From an uncultured Oscillospiraceae bacterium (GTDB taxonomy: Bacteria; Bacillota; Clostridia; Oscillospirales; Oscillospiraceae), in assembly GCA_905205085.1 (NCBI GenBank), contig CAJLCG010000022.1:1-29326 (forward strand): a DNA stretch of 29,326 nucleotides, in the 5' to 3' direction. Both the position numbers and the translations under genes were made by a program. The notes beneath the pieces were generated by a model. It did no database searches and had not been told where the DNA came from. It saw only the letters and a program-made list of their open reading frames with translations. Of this stretch, positions 1 to 7,783 are shown in pieces; positions within the stretch are counted from its first letter, which is position 1; each line of letters begins with the position of its first letter.

Positions 1-24
1 GCCGCCCCGGGCTGATCGTCTTTT

Positions 25-1452
25 TTACTCCGCCTTAGGCTCCTCAGCGCTCTCCTCGGTCTTCTTCTTGCGGGTGCGCTTGGGCTTCTCCTCGCCCTCG
101 GCGCTCTCCTCAGTAGCCTTCTTGCGGGTGCGCTTGGGCTTCTCAGCCTTCTCCTCGGCGGCCTCCTCCTTCTTGGGGGCCTCACCCACCACAGCCTGGG
201 CCACCACAAAGTCGTTGGCCTTCTGCAGGCGCAGGTCGTGCTTGAGCATATCCATGGAGATGGCAGCCTTCACCTGGTCCTCAGTGAGGTTGTACTGCTC
301 GGCCAGCTTGGCGATCTCCTTGTCGCAGTCCTCGTCGCTGACCTCCAGATTCTCAGCCTCAGCCACAGCACCCAGGGCCAGCTCCAGCTTCACCTGACGC
401 AGAGCGGAGGGCTTAGCGGAAGCGCGCATCATCTCGGGGGTCATGCCCATCATCTTCAGGTAGTCGTTCATGGACATGCCCTGGCTCTGCATGCGCATGG
501 CGTACTCGTCCATCACCTTGTCCAGCTGGGTCTCCACCATGCCGTCGGGGATCTCAGCCTCCATGTTGTCGATGAGCTGCTCCAGAACGGCGCTCTCAAA
601 AGCGCTGTCAGCCTGAGCCTCACGGCGCTGCTTGAGCTTCTCGCCCAGGTCCTTCTTGAAGTCGGCCAGGGTCTCGAACTCAGACACGTCCTTGGCAAAC
701 TCGTCGTCCACCTCGGGCATCTGGGACTCCTTGACCTCCTTGACCTTAACCTTGAAGACCACAGCCTTACCGGCCAGATCCTTCACGTAGTCCTCGGGGA
801 AGGTGATATCCAGGTCCTTCTCGTCGCCCACGCTCAGACCGATGAGCTGATCCTCAAAGCCGGGCACGAAGGAGCCGGAGCCGATCTCCAGGCTGTAATC
901 GGTGCCCTTGCCGCCCTCGAAGGGCTTGCCGTCGTCAAAGCCCTCAAAGTCGATGACCGCGGTATCGCCCATGGAGATGGGACGCTCCACGCTCACCAGA
1001 CGGGTGGCGCGCTTGATATAGGGCTCCAGCTCATTCTCGATGTCGGCGTCGGTGACCTCATTGATGGTCTTGGGAGCCTGCAGGCCCTTATACTGGCCCA
1101 GCTTCACCTCGGGGCGCACGGAGACCAGAGCGGTAAAGGTCAGGCCGTCCTTGCCCACCTCCACGATGTCCATGACAGGGTGGCCCATATCCTCCAGGCC
1201 CTGCTCCTTCACGGCCGCCTCATAGGTGCCGGGGTACACATCGTTGATGGCGTCTTCATAAAACACGCCGGAGCCGTACATACCCTCGATGATCTTCCGG
1301 GGAGCCTTGCCCTTACGGAAGCCGGGGACGCTGATGCGACCACGATTCTTCAGGTAGGCCTTCTGAACGGCGGCCTCAAAGTCAGCGGCCTCCACCTGGA
1401 TGGTCAGCTGAACCGTGCTGTTTTCTTTCTTCTCAACGTTGGTGACCTTCAT
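25..1452 (-). CDS. tig: Trigger factor (ribosome-associated chaperone / prolyl isomerase)
   Basis: Trigger factor binds the ribosome near the exit tunnel and shields nascent chains. The 475-aa product has the N-terminal ribosome-binding domain with the signature GFRKGKAPRKIIE. A central FKBP-type isomerase domain follows (about residues 150-230, with VIDFEGFDDGKPF and GSGSFVPGFEDQL), then a long helical C-terminal domain. The start at 1452 (MKVTNVEKK) is chosen because AGGAGG lies 9 nt upstream; an in-frame start at 1494 has no such site. The odd part is the last ~50 residues. They form an Ala/Glu/Lys-rich tail in which the unit KPKRTRKK occurs twice between acidic stretches, beyond where typical trigger factors end. 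The gene stands alone on its transcript, with a candidate promoter about 75 nt upstream. Family identity is very secure; the function of the tail is unknown. Confidence 0.97.
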   Translation of the reverse strand: MKVTNVEKKENSTVQLTIQVEAADFEAAVQKAYLKNRGRISVPGFRKGKAPRKIIEGMYGSGVFYEDAINDVYPGTYEAAVKEQGLEDMGHPVMDIVEVGKDGLTFTALVSVRPEVKLGQYKGLQAPKTINEVTDADIENELEPYIKRATRLVSVERPISMGDTAVIDFEGFDDGKPFEGGKGTDYSLEIGSGSFVPGFEDQLIGLSVGDEKDLDITFPEDYVKDLAGKAVVFKVKVKEVKESQMPEVDDEFAKDVSEFETLADFKKDLGEKLKQRREAQADSAFESAVLEQLIDNMEAEIPDGMVETQLDKVMDEYAMRMQSQGMSMNDYLKMMGMTPEMMRASAKPSALRQVKLELALGAVAEAENLEVSDEDCDKEIAKLAEQYNLTEDQVKAAISMDMLKHDLRLQKANDFVVAQAVVGEAPKKEEAAEEKAEKPKRTRKKATEESAEGEEKPKRTRKKKTEESAEEPKAE

Positions 1453-1522
1453 GTAACTTTTCCTCCTGTGAGCGCCCGGGACCTGTGGGTCCAAAGGACG
1501 CCTTGTATACTTTCGCCATGGT

Positions 1523-1551
1523 ATTTTACCAGATAACCATCTGTTTGACCA
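1523..1551 (-). promoter_or_regulatory. Candidate tig promoter
   Basis: On the minus strand, TGGTCA (1546-1551) and TAAAAT (1523-1528) are separated by 17 nt, about 70 nt upstream of the tig start. The -35 matches the sigma-A consensus at 4 of 6 positions and the -10 at 5 of 6. It is plausible but not strong. Confidence 0.45.
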
Positions 1552-1555
1552 GACT

Positions 1556-1579
1556 AAATTTCGGAAATTTCCGCAATTT
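1556..1579. repeat. 24-bp near-perfect palindrome upstream of tig
   Basis: AAATT-t-CGGAAA is followed directly by TTTCCG-c-AATTT. This is an inverted repeat with no loop and one mismatched pair. It lies just upstream of the candidate tig -35 box and 15 bp past the stop of the metallophosphoesterase gene. The lack of a loop makes it a better protein-binding site than a terminator. No regulator is recognised, and it is not the CIRCE element. Confidence 0.5.
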
Positions 1580-1593
1580 TTCGGTTTTGTTGC

Positions 1594-2280
1594 TTAATCC
1601 AGCAGTTTTTCCGGCCGGAAGCCCAGAAAATCCGCCGCAATAAGGCGGTATTCTACGCTCCCCACCTGTCCGGAGATCGCCAGGCGGTGGCTCCCGCCGT
1701 GGAGATGTCCGTAAAAGCAGCGCCGCACGCCATAGGCCTCCAGCAGATCCAGGATCTCCTGGCAGCGGTAACCCTGGTAGAGGGGCGGGTAGTGGAGAAA
1801 GCAGTACTTCTCCCTCTCCCCCGCCGCCTTCAGCGACGCCTCCAGGCGCATCAGCTCCCGGTTAAAAATCTTCGCGCTGTGTTCCCCACGGTCCTCCTCG
1901 TAAAACCATCCCCTGGTGCCGCACAGGGCCAGCTCGCCGTACAGGCGGCAGTTGTTGTGCAGGATCTCCAGGGTAGAAAACCCATGCTCGGCAAAAAAGC
2001 GCTCCATTTTGGCGGCGGTGGTCCACCAGTAGTCGTGGTTTCCCTTAAGAAGGATCTTCCGCCCGGGCAGCGCATCCAGAAAGGCGAAGTCCTGCTCCGC
2101 CTGCTCCAGACTCATGCCCCAGGACAGATCTCCGCACAGCACCACGGTGTCCTCCGCCTTCACCACGGAAAAGCCCTCCCTGAGCTTATCCACGTAGCCG
2201 CGCCAGCCTCCGCCGAACACATCCATCGGCTTGTCCACACTCAGGGACAAGTGGGTATCCCCAATGGCGTAAAGGGCCAT
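1594..2280 (-). CDS. Calcineurin-like metallophosphoesterase
   Basis: This 228-aa protein is a predicted dinuclear-metal phosphoesterase. The metal-binding signature is complete and in order: GDTH near residue 8, GDLSWG near residue 51, GNHDYWW near residue 80, and GHLHGG near residue 195. There is no signal peptide or membrane segment, so it should be cytoplasmic. The substrate cannot be read from the sequence. The start is supported by AAAGGAG 7 nt upstream of the ATG at 2280. It follows thrC by only 18 bp on the same strand, so the two are probably co-transcribed, although nothing links it to threonine synthesis. Family call is secure; the specific role is unknown. Confidence 0.9.
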   Translation of the reverse strand: MALYAIGDTHLSLSVDKPMDVFGGGWRGYVDKLREGFSVVKAEDTVVLCGDLSWGMSLEQAEQDFAFLDALPGRKILLKGNHDYWWTTAAKMERFFAEHGFSTLEILHNNCRLYGELALCGTRGWFYEEDRGEHSAKIFNRELMRLEASLKAAGEREKYCFLHYPPLYQGYRCQEILDLLEAYGVRRCFYGHLHGGSHRLAISGQVGSVEYRLIAADFLGFRPEKLLD

Positions 2281-2298
2281 GTACGCAACTCCTTTTCT

Positions 2299-3783
2299 TT
2301 ACTTCAGCATATCCAGCACTGCGTCCACCATGTGCTCCTTCTCCTCGGTGCGCTGGAAGCGGGGCTGCTTGCCACGCAGGCTTGCCAGAGGGGCGGGGAC
2401 GGGCTGACCGGTCTTCTCGCTGAGCTGGTCCAGAATGTCCAGACCATCCCGCAGGTTGGTCTCTCCCAGTGCGCCCAGCACATTGTCGCAGAACTTGAAG
2501 GGGCTGGCGGTAGAGGCCACCACGGTTGGGGTCATATCGCCGGTCTCCTCCCGGTACTGGGTCAGAGCGGAAAAGCCTACGGCAGTGTGGGGATCGATGA
2601 GGTAATCAAAGTTGCGGTAGATGGTGCCAATCACCTTCTGGGTCACGGTATCATCGCAGCAGTAGCCCACAAACAGGCGCTGAATCTTCTCCAGTACCTT
2701 GTCGCTCACCTGGTAACGGCCAGTCCGGTTCAGCTCCTCCATGTACTCCCGCACCTGGCTGTTCTCCCCGGTGATGGCATAGAGCAGACGCTCCAGGTTG
2801 CTGGAGATCAGGATGTCCATGGAGGGAGACATGGTATTATAAAAGGTGCGGTTGCGGTCATATGTACCGGTACGCAGGAAGTCGGTGAGGACGTTGTTGC
2901 TGTTGGAGGCGCAGATGAGCTTGTTGATGGGCACGCCCATATCCTTGGCGTAGTAGGCAGCCAGGATGTTGCCGAAGTTTCCGGTGGGCACGCAGATGTT
3001 GATGGGGTCGCCCAGCTGGATCTTCTCGTCCCGCACCAGGTCGCAGTAGGCGGAGATGTAGTAGACGATCTGAGGCAGCACCCGGCCCCAGTTGATGGAG
3101 TTGGCCGAGGAGAGGAAGAAGCCCCGCTGGGCCAGCTCCTGGCGCAGCTTCTCATCGGAGAAGAGCTTCTTCACGCCGGTCTGGGCGTCGTCGAAGTTGC
3201 CCACCACGGAGCACACCCCCACGTTCTCACCCTCCTGGGTGACCATCTGCAGCTCCTGGATGGCGGACACGCCGTCCTTGGGGTAGAACACCAGGATGCG
3301 GGTGTGGTCCACATCCTTAAAGCCCTCCAAGGCGCCCTTGCCGGTGTCGCCGGAGGTGGCCACCAGGATGCACACCGTTTTCTCCTCCTCCTGCTTGCGC
3401 AGAGAGGCGGTGAGCAGATGGGGCAGCATCTGCAGGGCCATGTCCTTAAAGGCGCAGGTGGGGCCGTGCCACAGCTCCAGGCAGAAGGTGTTGCTGTCCA
3501 GGGCGCGCACCGGAGCCACGGCGGGGGTATCAAACTTCTCCGGACCGTAGGCCGCGTTGGCGAAGTCGGTGAGTTCCTTGACCGTAAACTCATCCAAAAA
3601 CAGCTTCATCACATACACCGCCCGCTGCTGATAGGACATGTCCTTCAGCTCCTCCAGGGCGCGGCGGGGCAGCTTAGGCAGATACACGGGGGTGAGCAGA
3701 CCGCCGTCGTCGGCCAAGCCCTTGGCAATGGCCTGAGAGGCGGAGAACTGCTGCTCCCGGTCTCTTGTGCTGATGTATTGCAT
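2299..3783 (-). CDS. thrC: Threonine synthase
   Basis: Threonine synthase is the PLP-dependent enzyme that converts O-phosphohomoserine to threonine, the last step of the pathway. The 494-aa product has the family N-terminus (ISTRDREQQFSASQAIAKGL) and the PLP-lysine motif CAFKDMALQ, with Lys113. A phosphate-binding loop (SGDTGKGALEGF) and the NFGNILAAYYAKDMG segment follow. Its length fits the long fold-type II threonine synthases of Firmicutes and yeast. The start at 3783 is preferred over the in-frame start at 3888 because conserved sequence begins there, with AAGGAA just upstream. A good promoter and two small hairpins lie upstream. No other threonine-pathway gene is in the window. Confidence 0.96.
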   Translation of the reverse strand: MQYISTRDREQQFSASQAIAKGLADDGGLLTPVYLPKLPRRALEELKDMSYQQRAVYVMKLFLDEFTVKELTDFANAAYGPEKFDTPAVAPVRALDSNTFCLELWHGPTCAFKDMALQMLPHLLTASLRKQEEEKTVCILVATSGDTGKGALEGFKDVDHTRILVFYPKDGVSAIQELQMVTQEGENVGVCSVVGNFDDAQTGVKKLFSDEKLRQELAQRGFFLSSANSINWGRVLPQIVYYISAYCDLVRDEKIQLGDPINICVPTGNFGNILAAYYAKDMGVPINKLICASNSNNVLTDFLRTGTYDRNRTFYNTMSPSMDILISSNLERLLYAITGENSQVREYMEELNRTGRYQVSDKVLEKIQRLFVGYCCDDTVTQKVIGTIYRNFDYLIDPHTAVGFSALTQYREETGDMTPTVVASTASPFKFCDNVLGALGETNLRDGLDILDQLSEKTGQPVPAPLASLRGKQPRFQRTEEKEHMVDAVLDMLK

Positions 3784-3795
3784 GGTGATTCCTTC

Positions 3796-3834
3796 CAATC
3801 TTTTTAAGGATTGTCTCCGGTGCAGAACCGGAGA
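3796..3834 (-). other. Two small hairpins in the thrC 5' leader
   Basis: Between promoter and start codon the minus strand carries an 8-bp perfect hairpin (TCTCCGGT / ACCGGAGA, loop of 5, positions 3814-3834). A 5-bp hairpin (CAATC / GATTG, 3796-3813) follows, ending just before the ribosome site. Neither has a T-tract, so they are not intrinsic terminators. They may affect translation or mRNA stability. No known leader family is recognised. Confidence 0.4.
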
Positions 3835-3852
3835 ACGGTTTTCTAAGCTATT

Positions 3853-3881
3853 ATTATGCCAGCTTTCTCCGGGCAGGTCAA
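3853..3881 (-). promoter_or_regulatory. thrC promoter
   Basis: On the minus strand, TTGACC (3876-3881) and CATAAT (3853-3858) are separated by exactly 17 nt. Each differs from the sigma-A consensus at one position. This predicts a start of transcription near 3846 and a leader of about 60 nt. Confidence 0.7.
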
Positions 3882-3921
3882 GTTCCACAGCAGAAAAGCT
3901 GACACTTCATTTAGAATTTTT

Positions 3922-4290
3922 TCAAAATGCGTCCGCAAGATGTCGTATTTTGGGAGCTTTCGTCTCCAACCCCTGGGGGGCCAGCACCTCGATGACGTCA
4001 AAACGGGGTTGTAGCCCGGTGGGGTTTTGCTGGAGATAGAGCTGGGCGGTGGTGCGCAGGCGCTGCTGCTTCCGCCCGTCCACAAATTCCCCTGCTGTAC
4101 CGAAAGCAGTGCTGCGGCGCAGCTTCACCTCCACAAAGCACAGATAGGTGCTGTCCTGGGCAACCAGGTCCAGCTCCCCAAACCGGCACCGCCAGCCTGC
4201 GGCCACGATTTCATATCCCCGCTGCCGCAGAAAGTCGGCCGCCAGGGCCTCCCCCCACCTGCCCAGCAGGCGGCTCTCCTGCCCGCTCAC
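3922..4290 (-). CDS. YraN / UPF0102 family nuclease-fold protein
   Basis: This 122-aa protein belongs to the UPF0102 (YraN) family, small proteins with the PD-(D/E)XK endonuclease fold and no settled function. The fold motif is visible: an early Glu in LLGRWGEALAADFL, then GELDLVA, then FVEVK, giving the E...D...ExK pattern. The start is GTG at 4290. It overlaps the rnhB stop by 4 bp (GTGA), which implies translational coupling. The pairing rnhB-yraN is a conserved neighbourhood in many bacteria, hinting at nucleic-acid metabolism. Family call is secure; the activity is inferred. Confidence 0.9.
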   Translation of the reverse strand: MSGQESRLLGRWGEALAADFLRQRGYEIVAAGWRCRFGELDLVAQDSTYLCFVEVKLRRSTAFGTAGEFVDGRKQQRLRTTAQLYLQQNPTGLQPRFDVIEVLAPQGLETKAPKIRHLADAF

Positions 4291-4892
4291 AGGTTTTTTA
4301 AGAAGGTGCGGCGGTGGATGGGACTGGGGCCGTAGGTGCGAAGGCGCTCATAGTGGAGCTTTGTTCCATATCCCTTGTGCTTCTCAAAGGCGTACTCCGG
4401 ATAGGTCTGAGCCATCTCCATCATATAGTGGTCACGGCTCACCTTGGCCAAAATGGATGCCGCCGCGATGGACATAGACAAGGAGTCCCCCTTTACAACA
4501 CAGAGGTGCTTTGTGGTAATGGCCGCCGTCTTTCCATGGTCCCGGTTGCCGTCCACCAGAGCGAATTCGGCAGGAATCTCCAGACCATCAATCGCCAGCT
4601 GCATGGCCTTCATCCGGGCACTGAGGATATCGGTACGGTCGATCTCCTCCGCCTCCACCCGGGCCACCGACCAGGCCAGGGCCAGCTCCTGAATGACAGG
4701 GAAAAGTGCTTCACGGCGCTTCTCCGTCAGCTTCTTGGAGTCATCCAGTCCCGAAATCTCCACCCCAAAGGGCAAGATCACCGCGCCCGCATACACCGGC
4801 CCAGCCAGAGGGCCGGCTCCCGCCTCGTCACAGCCGCACACAGCCGCATAGCCCTGCTCCCGGGCCTGCTGCTCATAGTCCCAGCCTGACAT
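4287..4892 (-). CDS. rnhB: Ribonuclease HII
   Basis: RNase HII cuts 5' of ribonucleotides embedded in duplex DNA and removes RNA from RNA-DNA hybrids. The 201-aa product has the catalytic DE pair in GCDEAGAGPLAGPV (Asp22, Glu23). It also has the LDDSKKL motif, the third acidic residue in ALVDGNRDH, and the fourth in ILAKVSRDHYM. The GRG motif that family members use near the 2'-OH reads GAG here (residues 25-27). Catalytic residues are intact, so it should be active. The start has GAGGAGG upstream. It lies 42 bp after rbgA and overlaps yraN, so rbgA-rnhB-yraN form one unit. Confidence 0.95.
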   Translation of the reverse strand: MSGWDYEQQAREQGYAAVCGCDEAGAGPLAGPVYAGAVILPFGVEISGLDDSKKLTEKRREALFPVIQELALAWSVARVEAEEIDRTDILSARMKAMQLAIDGLEIPAEFALVDGNRDHGKTAAITTKHLCVVKGDSLSMSIAAASILAKVSRDHYMMEMAQTYPEYAFEKHKGYGTKLHYERLRTYGPSPIHRRTFLKNL

Positions 4893-4934
4893 AGGTCCTT
4901 TCCTCCTCTTCCCCGCCTCAACAAAGGCAGACAG

Positions 4935-5813
4935 TTAAACTTCTTGGGGCCGCTCCAGGGTAAAGCGTCCCAGCTTGCCACTTCGGTACTCATCCAGGAG
5001 CACCCGAGCCATACGTTCGGTGTCAAACTCACCCCCGGAGATCCGCATGCCCCGCTTCTGGGCGCAGGTCTCCAGCAGGCGGTAGCCGTAGGCCACGTCG
5101 TTCTCCTCCTCTTCCCGCTCCGGCACCGAAGTCAGCTTGTAGCCAGCCACCAGGGCATCGGGGTAGCAGGTGGCCAAAAAGGTCATAAAGTAGCAGCCCA
5201 AGGTTTCTACATCCATAATCTCGTCCTTCACCGCTCCGGTGAAGGCCAGGCGCAGACCGGTGGTCTCGTCCTCAAACTTGGGCCACAGAATGCCGGGGGT
5301 GTCCAGCAGCTCCAGGCCACGGTCCACCGTCACCCACTGCTTGCCCCGGGTCACGCCGGGCCGGTCACCCGCCTTGGCGGTCTTTCGCTTGGCTACCTTA
5401 TTGATGAAGGTGGACTTGCCCACATTGGGCACGCCTACGATCATAGCCCGTACCGGGCGGCCCACCAAGCCCCGCTCCTGCCAGCGGGCGATCTGGTCCT
5501 TCAGCACACCCTGGACCACCGCGGAGAACTGGCCCACTCCCTTGCCCGTCTTGGCGTCGGTCTCCAGCACGGAGCAGCCCCGCTTCCGGAACCACTCTCC
5601 CCAAGCCTTGTTTTGGGCGGGGTCGGCCTGGTCGGCCCGGTTGAGCACCACCAGCCGGGGTTTACCGGCACAGATAGAATCAATGTCCGGGTTCCGGCTG
5701 GAGATAGGGATACGGGCGTCAATGATCTCCACCACGATATCTACATTTTTCAGATCGGCCTCGATCTGCCGCCGGGTCTTAGTCATATGCCCGGGGTACC
5801 ACTGTATGTTCAT
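4935..5813 (-). CDS. rbgA: Ribosome biogenesis GTPase RbgA (YlqF)
   Basis: RbgA is a circularly permuted GTPase that acts late in assembly of the 50S subunit. The 292-aa product opens with the family signature IQWYPGHMTK. The permuted order of G motifs is visible: G4 as NRAD (58-61, in place of NKxD), then G1 GVPNVGKS (127-134), G2 RPGVT (151-155) and G3 DTPG (171-174). The C-terminal part matches the RNA-binding ANTAR-like helical domain in position. GGAGG precedes the ATG at 5813. It lies downstream of rplS but is separated from it by a strong terminator, so it depends on read-through or on a promoter I could not pick out. Confidence 0.96.
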   Translation of the reverse strand: MNIQWYPGHMTKTRRQIEADLKNVDIVVEIIDARIPISSRNPDIDSICAGKPRLVVLNRADQADPAQNKAWGEWFRKRGCSVLETDAKTGKGVGQFSAVVQGVLKDQIARWQERGLVGRPVRAMIVGVPNVGKSTFINKVAKRKTAKAGDRPGVTRGKQWVTVDRGLELLDTPGILWPKFEDETTGLRLAFTGAVKDEIMDVETLGCYFMTFLATCYPDALVAGYKLTSVPEREEEENDVAYGYRLLETCAQKRGMRISGGEFDTERMARVLLDEYRSGKLGRFTLERPQEV

Positions 5814-5839
5814 GCGGTTTCCTCCTTCCGTCCGCTACG

Positions 5840-5869
5840 AAAAAAGGAGCGGTGTTGCACCGCTCCTTT
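5840..5869 (-). terminator. Intrinsic terminator after rplS
   Basis: The minus strand reads GGAGCGGTG-CAA-CACCGCTCC followed by TTTTTT. This is a perfect 9-bp GC-rich stem, extended by A-T pairs, with a U-tract. It starts about 12 nt past the rplS stop and ends 26 nt before rbgA. Confidence 0.9.
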
Positions 5870-5881
5870 CTCGCACTTGGA

Positions 5882-6223
5882 TTACAGGGCCTCCTTGATC
5901 TTGGCTGCCTTGCCCACGCGGCCGCGCAGGTAGTACAGCTTGGCGCGGCGGACCTTGCCGTGACGCACCAGCTCGATCTTCTCGATGGCGGGGGAGTGGA
6001 CAGGGAACACCTTCTCCACGCCGATGCCATAGGAGATGCGGCGGACGGTGAAGGTCTCCTCAATGCCGCCGTGCTTCTTAGCGATCACAGTGCCCTCAAA
6101 GACCTGGATACGCTCACGGTTGCCTTCCTTAACCTTCAGGTGCACGCGGATGGTATCACCCACCTGAACCTCAGGGGCATTCTCCTTCAGGTGCTTCTGA
6201 GTAAAAGCCTGCATCAAATCCAT
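5882..6223 (-). CDS. rplS: 50S ribosomal protein L19
   Basis: L19 sits at the interface of the 50S and 30S subunits. The 113-aa product matches bacterial L19 over its full length, with [29 protein letters not shown] and [16 protein letters not shown] motifs and the basic end [22 protein letters not shown]. The start is set at the second of two close ATGs (6223, MDLMQAF). AGGAGG is 8 nt before it and only 2 nt before the first ATG. In many bacteria rplS lies in rpsP-rimM-trmD-rplS; here trmD is 20 kb away and rplS is monocistronic, with its own promoter and terminator. Confidence 0.97.
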   Translation of the reverse strand: MDLMQAFTQKHLKENAPEVQVGDTIRVHLKVKEGNRERIQVFEGTVIAKKHGGIEETFTVRRISYGIGVEKVFPVHSPAIEKIELVRHGKVRRAKLYYLRGRVGKAAKIKEAL

Positions 6224-6323
6224 TGTCATTTCCTCCTGTTGTATAGGTGTTCTTGCCGTTTCCAAATTGGATGTCCGCACCCCTGTGCAGAGCGACAGCA
6301 GAGGACCACCCGTTATTTCAGAC
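6224..6323 (-). promoter_or_regulatory. rplS 5' leader, possibly an L19 leader
   Basis: About 100 nt separate the predicted start of transcription from the rplS ATG. The RNA can fold a 6-bp stem CCUCUG / CAGGGG around a short inner stem. Autoregulatory L19 leaders are described in Firmicutes, but I cannot match this one to that family by eye. Confidence 0.3.
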
Positions 6324-6329
6324 TAAAAG

Positions 6330-6358
6330 ATGATATCACAATTTTTCCAGCAATGCAA
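6330..6358 (-). promoter_or_regulatory. rplS promoter
   Basis: On the minus strand, TTGCAT (6353-6358) and TATCAT (6330-6335) are 17 nt apart, each near the sigma-A consensus. It lies in the gap between upp and rplS and makes rplS independent of the upstream tsaE-tsaB-upp unit. Confidence 0.75.
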
Positions 6359-6398
6359 GCCTTTTTTCTGCCCTGCCGCAAAAATTACTTTTTCCTTC

Positions 6399-7034
6399 TT
6401 ACTTTGTGCCGAAAATACGGTCGCCTGCGTCGCCCAGGCCGGGGACAATATAAGCGTGCTCATTGAGCTTCTCATCCACCGCGGCCACATAAATCTCCAC
6501 GTCGGGATGATCCCGGCGAATCACCTCAATACCCTCGGGAGCGGCCAGGATGTTCATCAGCTTGATGTGCTTGCAGCCATAGCCCTTCAGGAAGGTGATG
6601 GCAGCGGAGGCGGAGCCGCCGGTAGCCAGCATGGGGTCCAACACGATCACATCCCGCTCAGCAATATCGGAGGGCATCTTGCAGTAATACTCCACCGGCT
6701 GATGGGTCTCAGGGTCCCGGTACAGGCCGATGTGTCCCACCTTAGCAGAGGGAATCAGATTCAGGATGCCGTCCACCATACCCAGGCCGGCGCGCAGGAT
6801 GGGGACGATGGCCAGCTTCTTGCCCGCCAGCTGCTTAAAGGTGCCGGTAGCCACGGGGGTCTTGATCTCTACATCCTCCAGGGGCAGGTCCCGGGTGGCC
6901 TCATAGCACTCCAGGGTAGCCATCTCAGAGACGATCTCCCGGAACTCCTTTACGCCGGTGCGCTCGTCCCGCAGGATGCTCAGCTTGTGCTGGAGCAGCG
7001 GATGGTCCAAAACATGTACTTTGCTGTCAAACAT
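6399..7034 (-). CDS. upp: Uracil phosphoribosyltransferase
   Basis: Upp salvages uracil by joining it to PRPP to give UMP. The 211-aa length is typical. The PRPP-binding loop is clear at residues 133-142 ([10 protein letters not shown]). The upstream segment [15 protein letters not shown] and the C-terminal [17 protein letters not shown] that closes over uracil are also present. AAAGGGG lies upstream of the ATG at 7034. The gene begins 13 bp after tsaB, so tsaE-tsaB-upp are probably co-transcribed. Confidence 0.97.
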   Translation of the reverse strand: MFDSKVHVLDHPLLQHKLSILRDERTGVKEFREIVSEMATLECYEATRDLPLEDVEIKTPVATGTFKQLAGKKLAIVPILRAGLGMVDGILNLIPSAKVGHIGLYRDPETHQPVEYYCKMPSDIAERDVIVLDPMLATGGSASAAITFLKGYGCKHIKLMNILAAPEGIEVIRRDHPDVEIYVAAVDEKLNEHAYIVPGLGDAGDRIFGTK

Positions 7035-7047
7035 CTCAAAAACCCCT

Positions 7048-7764
7048 TTATTCTTGTGTACTGCGGCCCTGTCGTTCCAGACGCTCCCGCTCAGCCTGAG
7101 ACAGCCGGTGGTAGACAGGCACCAGGTCTTTTCCTTTCACCAGGGTTCCGGCTTGGATACACGCCACCGCGGCTCGGGCCACGCCCCATGCGCTCTGCTG
7201 CCGCAGAGCCTCCGGAGCAAGCTCCAGATCGATTCCCTGACTTCTTAGGGTATTATAGCACAGCTTGGCCCCGTCTCCAACGACTATTTTTCGTTTTTCG
7301 ATTTTTTTCAGTTCTTCCCCCAGCTCCTCTAGGGAAATGGCCCGGTCGGGACACAGGCGCTCCAACTTTTCTCCGTCCGTCTGGAACAGGGCGTTATACA
7401 CCTGCTTGCGCCGGGCGTCCATGGCACAGACGATAACTGCATCCGGATAAAAAGCCAGAGGCCAGGCCATGGACTCCAGGGTGGAGCAGGCCGCACAGTC
7501 CTTGTCCTCCCCCCAGGCCAGTCCCTTGGCAGTGGCCACGCCGATGCGCAGTCCGGTGAAGGAACCCGGCCCCGCCGCCACGGCGATCACATCCACGTCA
7601 GACAGGCTGACCTCACAGTTTTTCAGCAGGTCGTGGGCCATGGGCAGCAGGGTGCGGCTGTGGGTCAGACCACTCTGCTGAAAGTTCTGGGCAATGAGCC
7701 CCTCTTCCCCCCACAAAGCCGCGGAGCAGGCCACGGCGGACGATTCCAAAGCTAATATTTTCAT
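7048..7764 (-). CDS. tsaB: tRNA t6A biosynthesis protein TsaB
   Basis: TsaB is the ASKHA-fold partner that activates TsaD, and works with TsaE, in forming N6-threonylcarbamoyladenosine at position 37 of ANN-decoding tRNAs. The 238-aa product begins KILALESSA, as family members do, and has the conserved [12 protein letters not shown] segment at about residues 64-75. The start at 7764 is chosen because this is the conserved N-terminus; the longer form from 7806 would add unrelated residues overlapping tsaE. The ribosome site is weak. Neighbours tsaE (upstream) and upp (downstream) are in line. The usual next genes, rimI and tsaD, are absent here. Confidence 0.94.
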   Translation of the reverse strand: MKILALESSAVACSAALWGEEGLIAQNFQQSGLTHSRTLLPMAHDLLKNCEVSLSDVDVIAVAAGPGSFTGLRIGVATAKGLAWGEDKDCAACSTLESMAWPLAFYPDAVIVCAMDARRKQVYNALFQTDGEKLERLCPDRAISLEELGEELKKIEKRKIVVGDGAKLCYNTLRSQGIDLELAPEALRQQSAWGVARAAVACIQAGTLVKGKDLVPVYHRLSQAERERLERQGRSTQE

Positions 7765-7783
7765 GGTATCACACACTTTTCTC

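Noticed and set aside
238..1536. Plus-strand 432-aa open frame over tig
   Set aside because: It is the antisense of trigger factor, rich in His, Leu and Gly as expected from complementary GC-rich codons, and has no ribosome site or family resemblance.
1687..3807. Plus-strand 706-aa open frame
   Set aside because: It crosses the metallophosphoesterase and thrC genes in antisense; its composition is a shadow of their codons.
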